Part shown: one piece after another, positions 1 to 7,441 of the stretch | Layout of the letters: every line of letters starts with the position of its first letter | Position numbering within the stretch: the stretch's first letter is position 1 | DNA from: Proteobacteria bacterium ST_bin16 | Lineage (GTDB): Bacteria; Pseudomonadota; Gammaproteobacteria; Burkholderiales; Nitrosomonadaceae | DNA: 51,351 nucleotides | Assembly (NCBI GenBank): GCA_002083595.1 | Contig: MSXT01000019.1 | Coordinates: 1 to 51,351, forward strand | Reading direction: 5' to 3' | Notes under the pieces: generated by a model | What the model saw: the letters and a program-made list of their open reading frames with translations, nothing else | What the model was told of the DNA's origin: nothing | Databases searched by the model: none | Position numbers and translations under genes: made by a program

Positions 1-50
1 CTATCTGGTTGCAGGCCGAGCTTAGCGGCGATGTCGACGATGGGGCGCAT
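1..50 (-). CDS. N-terminal fragment of a gene, possibly formate-tetrahydrofolate ligase
   Basis: A minus-strand reading frame opens with an ATG at position 50 and runs off the left window edge. Its 16 visible codons read MRPIVDIAAKLGLQPD. This resembles the N-terminal segment of formate-tetrahydrofolate ligase (Fhs), where a K/RPI..IAAKLG stretch is conserved. An in-frame TGA lies six codons upstream of the ATG, so the short N-terminal extension usual in Fhs cannot be read in this frame. The gene may therefore start late, or be altered. Sixteen residues are too few for a firm assignment, so no symbol is given. Confidence 0.35.
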   Translation of the reverse strand, partial: MRPIVDIAAKLGLQPD

Positions 51-174
51 GTTGGAAATCCGGGATCAAGGGATTGAAAAAGAGGTCGGCGGTATAAGTG
101 GAGATTTTAGGTGATGGGAATCAAACTGAAAGTAGTTCTATGTTCTTCATGCTGATGCGTGCTCGGCTAGCGAT

Positions 175-456
175 TTACAGTTGTTCGTAATGCCCGCCAA
201 TGGCAAAAATATAAACGTACTTGTCGTCAAATTTGTAGATCACGCGATCTTTTTGGCTAAGCCTGCGCGACCAAAAGCCTGTTAAGTTATGACGCAACAT
301 TTCCGGTTTGCCGATACCCGCCGCCGGATCATCGCGCAACATTTCTTTCAGGATGTTGCAAAGCGATTTATGCAGGCGCGGGTCACGGTTTTTTAGTGTT
401 TCGTAAACTTCCCACGTATTACCTTCAAACACCAAGGACCTTTTGGGTTTCTTCAT
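175..456 (-). CDS. yoeB: YoeB/Txe-family mRNA interferase toxin
   Basis: This encodes 93 residues starting MKKPKRSLVFEGNTWEVYE. Toxins of this RelE-like family cleave mRNA at the ribosome when not bound by their antitoxin. The C-terminal half carries the family pattern GxGKPExLR, SRRLSQKDRVIYK and a terminal GGHYEQL, close to the YoeB ending with its catalytic His-Tyr pair. I chose the ATG at 454-456 because the longer frame upstream only overlaps the antitoxin and has no toxin-like sequence. The start lies inside the 3' end of the antitoxin gene (32-bp overlap), which is typical of yefM-yoeB pairs and implies coupled translation. The length is slightly above the roughly 85 residues usual for YoeB. 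The assignment is firm; activity is inferred. Confidence 0.9.
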   Translation of the reverse strand: MKKPKRSLVFEGNTWEVYETLKNRDPRLHKSLCNILKEMLRDDPAAGIGKPEMLRHNLTGFWSRRLSQKDRVIYKFDDKYVYIFAIGGHYEQL

Positions 457-697
457 CCGATGGCGTGTATCCCGATTTTGCAGCGTGGGTTTGTGTCGAA
501 GCCAGAATTTGTTGCATGAGATGGGAATTTTGAAGCACAAACAGTGTTTCTTGATCACGCGCCCAATCTTCGGCGCTGATGACCACAAAATCCTCTCCGC
601 TCCGTCGTGTGATTTTAACCGGCTGATGCTCGCTGATCACTTTCTCAACAATGTTCTTCAAGTTATCGCGAAATTTATTGACGCTGATATTATCCAT
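425..697 (-). CDS. yefM: YefM/Phd-family antitoxin
   Basis: This encodes 90 residues beginning MDNISVNKFRDNLKNIVEKV. The N-terminal half is a Phd/YefM DNA-binding fold (VNKFRDNL, then PVKITRRSGEDFVVISAEDW). The C-terminal tail is the disordered part that wraps the toxin. The protein should neutralise the downstream YoeB and repress its own promoter. An upstream ATG at 730 is possible, but it would add 11 residues unlike the family, and the fold begins at the chosen Met. A GTAC-containing stretch just upstream (near 707-711) recalls the core of the E. coli YefM operator, but only weakly. The gene overlaps the toxin by 32 bp. Confidence 0.9.
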   Translation of the reverse strand: MDNISVNKFRDNLKNIVEKVISEHQPVKITRRSGEDFVVISAEDWARDQETLFVLQNSHLMQQILASTQTHAAKSGYTPSDEETQKVLGV

Positions 698-784
698 TTT
701 GATTTCCGTACAGTATGACTGTGCATTCAATTAACAATGGCGACAGTAACATAGTCATTGCATTGGGGACAATGCTATCCTGAA

Positions 785-2689
785 TTAAGAAGTAATTACC
801 ATCTGAGCTTCGATCATATCTGCATCGTCTTCCACATCTACACCCTCTTCTAGTGTCTCTCCTGTGTAGGCAGTCTTGCCGGTTGCTTGTTCAATCAGTC
901 TAAGCAGCTGTTTCTGCCGGTCTACCATGAAAGTATCGAAGTTGTTACTCCGCAGGATGTCAGGATCGATGAGGTGCGAGCGTAGATAGGCATCCAGATG
1001 TTTTTGATCGATTGCCGGAGTCTGCTTGTCGCCTTTCTCCAGCTTGGCTAAGTATTCGGATGGAGCAATGCCACCAATGATTCGGTTGGTGCGGAAAGAC
1101 AGTGGCGTTTTGTTGATGATGGAATCGTACTCCGCCGGTTTGATACTTTGTTTTCTGCACCAATCCTGCGGGAAAATGTGGTGGATGTCCACACTCTCAC
1201 CGAAAAATACGGTGTGGTCGAATTTTTGTCCAGAACGGAAATCTTGCGCTCCTTTTTTCATTAACAGCGCGTTTACACCCTTGTAGGCGGCTGAGAGGCG
1301 CATACGCATAGTTTTCAGGCGGTCGGCGCGAAACATGGTTTCGCTTACCGTGGAAGGTTCAGGTCCACCTTGCAGCCAGGGCGGCACTTCAACGAAATCC
1401 CGGGCAATGCGCGATTCTACCGCCGAGCCGTATAACTCACCGAACACGCCATTCCAGTACCAACGCACAAGCTTGGCACGAGTGGTATCGTGCTCCCACG
1501 CATCACCGATGTCGGCGATAATGGCCGCAAGCGGCACGATCTGCGATTGATAGGGCAGATCAAAGATCCGATAGATATGTAGAATATGCAGAAACTTAGC
1601 TGCTTGCACAAAGCCTTGCTCCACCTGTTTCTCATATTGCTTGTAAGCTGCCAGTGGCAGATTCAGCAACGCTTGGCGATTCCCGATTACGGCTGGCAGC
1701 TCCTTGCCTGTTTTGCCCGCACGCTCCGCTTCGCGGCGACGATCCCGTGTGTAGAACAGCGAAATTGCTTGTAGAAAGTCGGTATTGCTAATGTTAGCGA
1801 TGATCCCAGTTTCCGAGTCAGCCGGGCGCAACGTATCAACAAAGCGCCGGTGGCGCCCCTTGTGCGTATCGTCTCCATACCAGTCTTTACGCAGTTCGTG
1901 GCCGTCCGCCGCATACATAGCTGTCACCAGCTCGAAGGCATCCAGCGGCTTGCCGCCAGTATTGACCTTCTCGAACACAACGCATACTGCTTCTTTAGAT
2001 GTACTGCGGTCTAGCGAGATAACGGGCACACGGTAATACTTGAAATTCTCCAGGACCTGACGCTTGAAGGCACGGAAGGTTTCGCGTACCACCTCATGCT
2101 CGTCACCGCGCCAATGTTTATCGAATCCATCCTGCCAGCGGTCCCAGTCGAACACCTGAGTTGCGGGGTACATTAGTGCCGCATATTCGCTCTCGGGTGT
2201 GGACAGATCTAGTACCACCTCGCGACCAAAATCGGTACGGATGATTCGGTCCTCGGGCACGCCGACGATGGCTTCCTCGCGGTCGACAGTAGGGTCCAAC
2301 GCTTTGCGGATGTCGATGTAAAACCAACGCTTTACCTTCTTATTTTTAGGCGTAATCGTCTCGACTACCTTACCGCGTAGTGTCACCTGATACATTGAGG
2401 TCATGCGTTGTTGGCCATCCAGCAAAAGTGAATAGGGCGAATTGTTCTTTGCTTCGGCGGGGGCACCTTCCACGGGACGCGGCTTGAAATTCACCTCGCC
2501 GCCCGTGTCTAGTGTCATTAACGCACCTACTGGAAAGGCGCGCGAGATTGATGCAATCAGGCTCTTGATACGCTCTTCATCCCACACCCAGCTACGTTGA
2601 AAATCCGGCAGCTGTATAATGCCGCGATGGCAATCTTCCAAGAGTTTGTAGAGATCGTAAGGGTTAGTCTGAAAGGTCGAACCGGTCAT
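785..2689 (-). CDS. DUF262 / HNH (DUF1524-like) protein of the GmrSD superfamily
   Basis: This protein has 634 residues. The N-terminal DUF262 domain carries the ParB-like NTPase signatures LPDFQRSWVWDEERIKSLI (about 27-45) and LLLDGQQRMTSMYQ (about 88-101). The C-terminal region carries an HNH-type nuclease signature, DIHHIFPQDWC followed by INKTPLSFRTN, as in DUF1524. This architecture occurs in GmrSD type IV restriction enzymes, which cut modified phage DNA using nucleotide hydrolysis, and in SspE-like phosphorothioate-linked defence proteins. No dnd or ssp modification genes are visible nearby, so a stand-alone type IV or abortive role is more likely. It sits just upstream, in reading direction, of the YefM-YoeB pair. 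The defence function is inferred from the family. Confidence 0.85.
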   Translation of the reverse strand: MTGSTFQTNPYDLYKLLEDCHRGIIQLPDFQRSWVWDEERIKSLIASISRAFPVGALMTLDTGGEVNFKPRPVEGAPAEAKNNSPYSLLLDGQQRMTSMYQVTLRGKVVETITPKNKKVKRWFYIDIRKALDPTVDREEAIVGVPEDRIIRTDFGREVVLDLSTPESEYAALMYPATQVFDWDRWQDGFDKHWRGDEHEVVRETFRAFKRQVLENFKYYRVPVISLDRSTSKEAVCVVFEKVNTGGKPLDAFELVTAMYAADGHELRKDWYGDDTHKGRHRRFVDTLRPADSETGIIANISNTDFLQAISLFYTRDRRREAERAGKTGKELPAVIGNRQALLNLPLAAYKQYEKQVEQGFVQAAKFLHILHIYRIFDLPYQSQIVPLAAIIADIGDAWEHDTTRAKLVRWYWNGVFGELYGSAVESRIARDFVEVPPWLQGGPEPSTVSETMFRADRLKTMRMRLSAAYKGVNALLMKKGAQDFRSGQKFDHTVFFGESVDIHHIFPQDWCRKQSIKPAEYDSIINKTPLSFRTNRIIGGIAPSEYLAKLEKGDKQTPAIDQKHLDAYLRSHLIDPDILRSNNFDTFMVDRQKQLLRLIEQATGKTAYTGETLEEGVDVEDDADMIEAQMVITS

Positions 2690-2804
2690 AAAAGAAGAAG
2701 TCTCTGTAGTAGGTGAGCTGGGATTTGAAAGTTTTGATACTTAATTAAAATTAGGTATCTAGAGTAACTTAATAATTGAGTTACAAACGAAATCCAACCG
2801 GTGA

Positions 2805-2890
2805 GGCGGAAGCCCGTCAGGGTGTTCTGCCGTTTGCAACATTACGCTATATTTTATGTTTTTGGCGGAACGCTTTAACAGGCTTCCGCC
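2805..2890. repeat. Inverted repeat, REP-like intergenic element
   Basis: A perfect 10-bp inverted repeat, GGCGGAAGCC (2805-2814) and GGCTTCCGCC (2881-2890), brackets 66 bases. The interior holds related half-sites (TTCTGCCG and GGCGGAACGC). The right end continues as CCCTACG, which resembles widespread proteobacterial intergenic repeats ending TTCCGCCCTACG. A separate 6-bp inverted repeat, GTAACT/AGTTAC, lies at 2764-2784. The element occupies the gap between the DUF262 gene and the small gene pair. It could act as a transcript hairpin or be a decayed MITE. Confidence 0.5.
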
Positions 2891-2900
2891 CTACGAGCTA

Positions 2901-3125
2901 CTAAGCATGCGCAGAAATAACTCGTTCAACAACATTATCTGGTAACGATATGCAAGTAAAAGCAGCGGCCGGGTATAAATAATCTTCTCCCGATTCATCG
3001 ATGACACGAATTTGCGCGTGCTTTTCCGCATCGGCGTCGGGTAATACTTCGTATAGTTTGCGGACTTCAAGCGATACTTCATATCCGCGATTGTCGGTGC
3101 AAATTGCAAATTGATGTTTACTCAT
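2901..3125 (-). CDS. Small conserved hypothetical protein (second gene of a pair)
   Basis: This is an acidic 74-residue protein starting MSKHQFAICTDNRGYEVSLE, with central RKLYEVLPDADAEKH and IRVIDESGEDYLYPA stretches. I recall similar proteins of unknown function, especially in cyanobacteria, that occur beside a partner like the gene upstream here. There is no signal peptide, membrane segment or nuclease motif. Its ATG overlaps the stop of the upstream gene (ATGA, 4 bp), so the two are translationally coupled. Size, pairing and the neighbouring toxin-antitoxin and restriction genes allow a toxin-antitoxin role, but nothing in the sequence proves it. Confidence 0.75.
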   Translation of the reverse strand: MSKHQFAICTDNRGYEVSLEVRKLYEVLPDADAEKHAQIRVIDESGEDYLYPAAAFTCISLPDNVVERVISAHA

Positions 3126-3364
3126 GATGTTATATCCCTATAACGTTTGATTTTGAATTCACGCTTGCCGATACCGGCAGCTTCATACCAATGAATCTCG
3201 GCTTCCCGGATTGATCCGTCATGCAAACGCACCATCGCGTTACCTTTGCGTTTGCGCCAATTGCCCGGGCCATGAATTTTTCGAAGCCGGTTTATCTCCC
3301 GGATACCGGAACCGCGAGCAATTGTTTCGGAGTGTTTGATTTCGCCAATAATTTCAAAGTCCAT
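3122..3364 (-). CDS. Small basic hypothetical protein (first gene of a pair)
   Basis: This encodes 80 residues from MDFEIIGEIKHSETIARG. A start at 3379 adding MLEFR is also possible; neither has a clear ribosome binding site. The protein is rich in Lys and Arg, with the blocks GSGIREINRLRKIHG and NWRKRKGNAMVRL followed by AEIHWYEAAGIGKREFKIKR. The HWYEA.GIG.xE.K pattern matches, from memory, a family of short proteins of unknown function paired with the type of gene found downstream. The pair overlaps by 4 bp. The basic character would suit nucleic acid binding. No function is claimed. Confidence 0.7.
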   Translation of the reverse strand: MDFEIIGEIKHSETIARGSGIREINRLRKIHGPGNWRKRKGNAMVRLHDGSIREAEIHWYEAAGIGKREFKIKRYRDITS

Positions 3365-3433
3365 GCGAAATTCTAGCATATCGAACTAGAGCTACTCAGT
3401 TGTTTAAAGACATGAATGTAGTTCAAATGCACG

Positions 3434-4279
3434 TTAGCCAAGTTGTTTTCGATGATACTGCAAATGCTCACCCACAAACGTGCTGATAAAGTAATAGCTA
3501 TGATCGTAGCCTTGATGATAGCGCAGTGTCAGTTGCTGACCGGCGTCGTCGCAGGCTTGTTCCAGTGCTTCGGGGAAGAGTTGTGTGGTTAGGAATTGGT
3601 CGTTGAATCCTTGGTCGACGAGCAGATTGGGGACGCGGCGCCCGGCTTGGAGTAGTAGGGTGGTGGCATCGTATTGTTGCCAGTCTTGCTGGTTTTCGCC
3701 GAGGTAGTGGCTGAAGGCTTTTTGTCCCCACGGGCAGCGCATCGGCGCGCAGATCGGTGCGAATGCTGAGACCGAGCGGAACAGATCGGGGTAGCGTAGC
3801 GCCAGGGTCAACGCGCCGTGCCCGCCCATCGAATGACCGAAAATGCCGATGCGATTCGGATCTGCGGGGAATTGTTCGACGATGATGTTGCGTAGTTCCT
3901 GCGTGATGTAGCTTTCCATGCGGTAATGCTTCGACCACGGCGCTTGCGTTGCGTCGAGGTAAAACCCGGCGCCGGCGCCGAAATCCCAGGCGTCGGTTTC
4001 GCTGGGAATGCCGGTTTGGCGCGGGCTGGTGTCCATCGTGACCAGCATCAAGCCAAGCTCGGCGGCGTAACGTTGCGCCCCGGCTTTGATCATGAAGGTT
4101 TCTTCGGTGCAGGTCAGTCCGGCGAGGAAAAACAGCACCGGTACGGCGCGGTCTTTCGCTTGCGGTGGTTGATACACGGAGAAGCGCATCGGCAGGCCGA
4201 TTACTGTTGATTGGTGCTGATAATAGCCTTGGATGCCGCCAAAACAGTGATGCAGGCTGCGGGTTTCGAGTGCCGTCAC
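3434..4279 (-). CDS. fghA: S-formylglutathione hydrolase
   Basis: This 281-residue cytoplasmic esterase D-type hydrolase completes formaldehyde oxidation by splitting S-formylglutathione into formate and glutathione. The alpha/beta-hydrolase triad is visible: Ser150 in GIFGHSMGGHG, Asp227 in DQGFNDQFL and His260 in GYDHSYYF. The family block LAGLTCTEETFMIKAG is present near residue 52. The length matches the family (about 280). The first codon is GTG (4277-4279). The gene begins 2 bp after the stop of the glutathione-dependent formaldehyde dehydrogenase gene, so both are read from one mRNA. In ammonia oxidisers such enzymes may handle formaldehyde formed when ammonia monooxygenase oxidises C1 compounds; that link is inference. 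Confidence 0.95.
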   Translation of the reverse strand: MTALETRSLHHCFGGIQGYYQHQSTVIGLPMRFSVYQPPQAKDRAVPVLFFLAGLTCTEETFMIKAGAQRYAAELGLMLVTMDTSPRQTGIPSETDAWDFGAGAGFYLDATQAPWSKHYRMESYITQELRNIIVEQFPADPNRIGIFGHSMGGHGALTLALRYPDLFRSVSAFAPICAPMRCPWGQKAFSHYLGENQQDWQQYDATTLLLQAGRRVPNLLVDQGFNDQFLTTQLFPEALEQACDDAGQQLTLRYHQGYDHSYYFISTFVGEHLQYHRKQLG

Positions 4280-4281
4280 GA

Positions 4282-5388
4282 TCAGTAAATTACCACGGAG
4301 CGGATCGATTCACCGGCTTTCATCAGGCGGAAGCCTTCGTTGATGTTGTCGAGCGTCAGCGTGTGCGTGATCAGCGAGTCGATGTCGATTTTGCCTTCCA
4401 TGTACCAGTCGACGATTTTCGGCACGTCGGTGCGGCCGCGCGCGCCGCCAAATGCGGAGCCTTCCCATTTGCGCCCGGTGACGAGCTGGAACGGCCGGGT
4501 GCTGATTTCCGCACCGGCTTCGGCCACGCCGATGATGATGCTGCGTCCCCAGCCTTTGTGCGTGCATTCCAATGCCTGGCGCATGACCTTGGTGCTGCCG
4601 ATGCATTCGAAACTGTAGTCCGCGCCGCCGTCGGTCAACTGCACTACCGCATCGACGATGTTCGGCACGTCGTTCGGGTTGATGAAATGCGTCATGCCGA
4701 ATTTACGCGCCATCGCTTCGCGTTCTGGGTTGATGTCGATACCGATGATTTTGTCGGCACCGACCATGCGCGCGCCTTGAATCACGTTCAAGCCGATGCC
4801 GCCCAAACCGAACACGGCGACATTCGCGCCAGCTTCGACTTTGGCGGTGTAGATCACCGCGCCGATGCCGGTGGTGACACCACAACCGATGTAACATACT
4901 TTATCGAATGGTGCATCTTCGCGGATTTTCGCCAGTGCGATCTCGGGAACGACGGTGTAATTGGAGAAGGTCGATGTGCCCATGTAATGGAACAGCGGCT
5001 TGCCATCGATGGAGAAACGCGAGGTGCTATCCGGCATCAGGCCTTTGCCTTGGGTGCTGCGGATAGCCTGGCATAAATTGGTTTTTTTCGACAGACAGAA
5101 CTTGCATTCGCGGCATTCCGGCGTGTACAGCGGGATGACGTGATCGCCCTTGCGCAATGATTTGACGTTAGGGCCGACATCGACCACCACGCCCGCGCCT
5201 TCGTGACCGAGTATGGCCGGAAACAAACCTTCCGGATCGGCGCCCGACAGTGTGTAGTAATCGGTATGGCAAATGCCGGTGGCTTTGATTTCGACCAGCA
5301 CTTCGCCGGATTTGGGGCCGGTCAGGTCGATTTCTTCAATCGTCAACGGTTGACCGGCTTTCCAGGCGACAGCGGCTTTTGTTTTCAT
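4282..5388 (-). CDS. frmA: S-(hydroxymethyl)glutathione dehydrogenase / class III alcohol dehydrogenase
   Basis: This 368-residue zinc- and NAD-dependent enzyme oxidises S-hydroxymethylglutathione, the spontaneous adduct of formaldehyde and glutathione, to S-formylglutathione. Visible features are the catalytic zinc region GICHTDYYTLSG and GHEGAGVV, the structural zinc cysteines in CRECKFCLSKKTNLC, and the Rossmann glycines in VFGLGGIGLNVIQGA. The class III signature region (STFSNYTVV, GCGVTTGIGAV) is intact and the length is typical. It overlaps the upstream phosphatase gene by 4 bp (ATGA) and is followed after 2 bp by the S-formylglutathione hydrolase, giving a complete two-step detoxification unit. 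No FrmR-type regulator gene is adjacent. Confidence 0.97.
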   Translation of the reverse strand: MKTKAAVAWKAGQPLTIEEIDLTGPKSGEVLVEIKATGICHTDYYTLSGADPEGLFPAILGHEGAGVVVDVGPNVKSLRKGDHVIPLYTPECRECKFCLSKKTNLCQAIRSTQGKGLMPDSTSRFSIDGKPLFHYMGTSTFSNYTVVPEIALAKIREDAPFDKVCYIGCGVTTGIGAVIYTAKVEAGANVAVFGLGGIGLNVIQGARMVGADKIIGIDINPEREAMARKFGMTHFINPNDVPNIVDAVVQLTDGGADYSFECIGSTKVMRQALECTHKGWGRSIIIGVAEAGAEISTRPFQLVTGRKWEGSAFGGARGRTDVPKIVDWYMEGKIDIDSLITHTLTLDNINEGFRLMKAGESIRSVVIY

Positions 5389-5894
5389 GGGAATTGTCCT
5401 TGTTGTGTATTGATAGTGCGCAGATGCATCAGCAGACCTTGGCTGGCTTCCTCGACCATATCCAGCACCAGCTCGAATCCTTGTTGTCCGCCGAAATAGG
5501 GATCGGGCACTTCGGTGTCCGCCTCGGCGCTGGGCGCATATTGCATGAAAAGCTGTATTTTGTTGACATGCTGCCGCGGGCTGCGTTGTAGCAGTAACGT
5601 GAGATTTTCCTTGTCCATCGCCAGAATATAGTCGAATTCCTCGAAGTCGCTGGACTCTACCGCCCGGGCGCGCAGTTCGTGCATTTTGTATCCACGCTGT
5701 AATGCCGTGCTTTGCGCGCGATGATCCGGCGGGTCGCCGATGTGGTAGGCGTGCGTTCCGGCGGAATCCACGTGAATCAGATGATCAACCCCGGCGGCTT
5801 TGACATGGTGCCGGAATACCGCATCCGCCGTTGGCGAGCGGCAAATATTGCCCATACAGACAAATAATACTTTTATTTTTTTATCCTTGTTCAT
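5385..5894 (-). CDS. Low-molecular-weight protein tyrosine phosphatase
   Basis: This 169-residue cytoplasmic phosphatase has the signature loop C13-x5-R19 in VCMGNICRSPTADAVF and the general-acid Asp in VPDPYFGG. Both are the diagnostic elements of the family. The length is near the usual 150-165. Members dephosphorylate protein tyrosines, or arsenate in arsenate reductases; the VPDPYFGG loop favours the phosphatase group. It is the first gene of the unit with the formaldehyde genes, overlapping frmA by 4 bp. Why a phosphatase is coupled to formaldehyde detoxification is not evident from the sequence. Confidence 0.93.
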   Translation of the reverse strand: MNKDKKIKVLFVCMGNICRSPTADAVFRHHVKAAGVDHLIHVDSAGTHAYHIGDPPDHRAQSTALQRGYKMHELRARAVESSDFEEFDYILAMDKENLTLLLQRSPRQHVNKIQLFMQYAPSAEADTEVPDPYFGGQQGFELVLDMVEEASQGLLMHLRTINTQQGQFP

Positions 5895-5933
5895 AACCCA
5901 TCAATTCAAATCAGATTGCAAAAGCAGCAAGTC

Positions 5934-5949
5934 CAAACGGAATCGTTTG
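5934..5949. promoter_or_regulatory. Inverted repeat upstream of the phosphatase-frmA-fghA operon
   Basis: A 6-bp inverted repeat, CAAACG-GAAT-CGTTTG, lies 40 bp upstream of the first gene of the minus-strand operon. Position and symmetry would suit a repressor or activator site, but no regulator for it is identified. The remaining intergenic stretch (about 5950-6130) holds nothing else I can name. Confidence 0.25.
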
Positions 5950-6130
5950 AAAAATGCAGCGCAGAGATTAACACGACACCGCGCAAAACGAAATTCGGCT
6001 GCGTTGCGCGACGCGCAAATACATTCAAGCCTGCTGTAGTTGATTTTACCGGGTGAAGCGGGGTTGTGAAACTGGGTGGAGTGAAATGCTCCGGCGAGAT
6101 GGTGCGGAAGCGTTATTTCAGACGATGAAA

Positions 6131-7441
6131 TTAACTTCCCGATTGCTGTTGATGGGTTTTTGAAGTTTTTACGCTGATGGTACTGAACAGTTTGTTTTTG
6201 CTGAACAACTGGTAGAAAGTGGGTTCGTTGGCTTTCTCCAGCAATCTGGAGATCTCTTGATGCGTCAGGTTGCGGTTGATTTGCAGCAGTAAGGCGGTAA
6301 GGCCGGAGACGTGTGCTGTTGCGAGGGAGTTACCGGAAACAAAATCGTACGTGCCCTTGGGTAACGTCGTCAGTATTTCCTGCCCTGGCGCGGAGATGGC
6401 GAGGGCATCACCGTCATCGGATGATGGCATGATGGTGGTATGCGTGCTGCGAACCGCGATAACGCCCGGTTGCTGCGCTGGGAACCCAGACTTGCTATCG
6501 TTTCTATCCGCTTGCGAAGCGATGATGATCAAGCCTTTTTGCACGGCTTTATCGATTAATCTGGCCAGCAGCGGATCATGTGGTCCGGTTAAGCTGAGAT
6601 TGAGCACATCGACTTTCATTTGTATGGCGGTATTGAGCGCAAGCGCCAAGGTGAAGCTATTGCAAGCCGCCTCGAAGCTACCGGTTTTGATTTCCCAGCA
6701 GGCTTTCAATCCGATTACGTGGCTATCCGGCGCGATACCGACGATGCCTTGTCCATTGTTTGCTTTGGCCGCAATGACGCCGGCTATGGCGGTGCCATGC
6801 AGATCGTTGAGCGATTCCGGAGATTTTGGGGTAACAAAATCTTTAGTTTGCTGAATCTGACCTTGCAAGTCGGGATGTGTCGCGTCGATTCCGGTATCGA
6901 TAATGGCGATGGTTACATTTTTGCCGGTTGCGTGATTGTGTATTTCGGCCAGATTCATCGACTGGATATTGAATTGCAGGCGGTAATAAGGATCGCTGTA
7001 GCTATCCGCCATGACCTTAAAAGTGCTCATCGTTTGAACATTATCGACACGATCGTCCTCGCTTAAGGCCTTGATGATTGCGTCCACGGATTGGTCTTCG
7101 TCAATCAGATAGACGACACAATGCTCACCGATTTCCCGGATTGGCCATTGCGAAAGGATGGTCAGTTTGTAATCCGCTTCGATACTGGAGGCGACTCTTT
7201 TTCCCCAGGTTGAACTGCTGTATTCGCCTCGGCGGCGATAGGATTGGTTTGCCACGCCAACCGGGATGCGATTGATGTGCTTGTCGGTGTAAGTGACTAA
7301 AATAATCCGGTCGGCTTGCGTGCTATCGAAAAGCTGAGGATCGACAAAAAATTCCTGTTCGGCACTGGCGGGTAAAACGGCCAACATCGCCATGAGCAAC
7401 GAAAAGAAAAAGGCGTGGATGCGCACGTGATGAGTGTGCAT
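6131..7441 (-). CDS. Secreted S8 (subtilisin-like) serine protease with altered oxyanion hole
   Basis: This protein has 436 residues. A signal peptide (about 1-27, ending PASAEQ) is followed by a propeptide-like domain (about 100-145) and an S8 domain (about 150-420). The triad is present: Asp182 in IAIIDTGIDATHPDLQG, His215 in DLHGTAIAGVIAA and Ser372 in VSGNSLATAHVSG. At the oxyanion-hole position, where subtilases read AAGN, this protein reads ASQA, so the stabilising Asn appears to be Ala. The usual GTS/GMS around the serine is GNS. The enzyme may be slow, specialised, or act mainly by binding. It is the third gene of a sigma/anti-sigma/protease operon; its ATG overlaps the anti-sigma stop by one base (TAATG). 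It probably acts in the periplasm or outside the cell. Confidence 0.9.
   Translation of the reverse strand: MHTHHVRIHAFFFSLLMAMLAVLPASAEQEFFVDPQLFDSTQADRIILVTYTDKHINRIPVGVANQSYRRRGEYSSSTWGKRVASSIEADYKLTILSQWPIREIGEHCVVYLIDEDQSVDAIIKALSEDDRVDNVQTMSTFKVMADSYSDPYYRLQFNIQSMNLAEIHNHATGKNVTIAIIDTGIDATHPDLQGQIQQTKDFVTPKSPESLNDLHGTAIAGVIAAKANNGQGIVGIAPDSHVIGLKACWEIKTGSFEAACNSFTLALALNTAIQMKVDVLNLSLTGPHDPLLARLIDKAVQKGLIIIASQADRNDSKSGFPAQQPGVIAVRSTHTTIMPSSDDGDALAISAPGQEILTTLPKGTYDFVSGNSLATAHVSGLTALLLQINRNLTHQEISRLLEKANEPTFYQLFSKNKLFSTISVKTSKTHQQQSGS

Noticed and set aside
4165..5076. 303-codon open frame on the plus strand
   Set aside because: It lies entirely antisense to frmA and the end of fghA; its composition is typical of a shadow of GC-rich coding DNA and it resembles no family.
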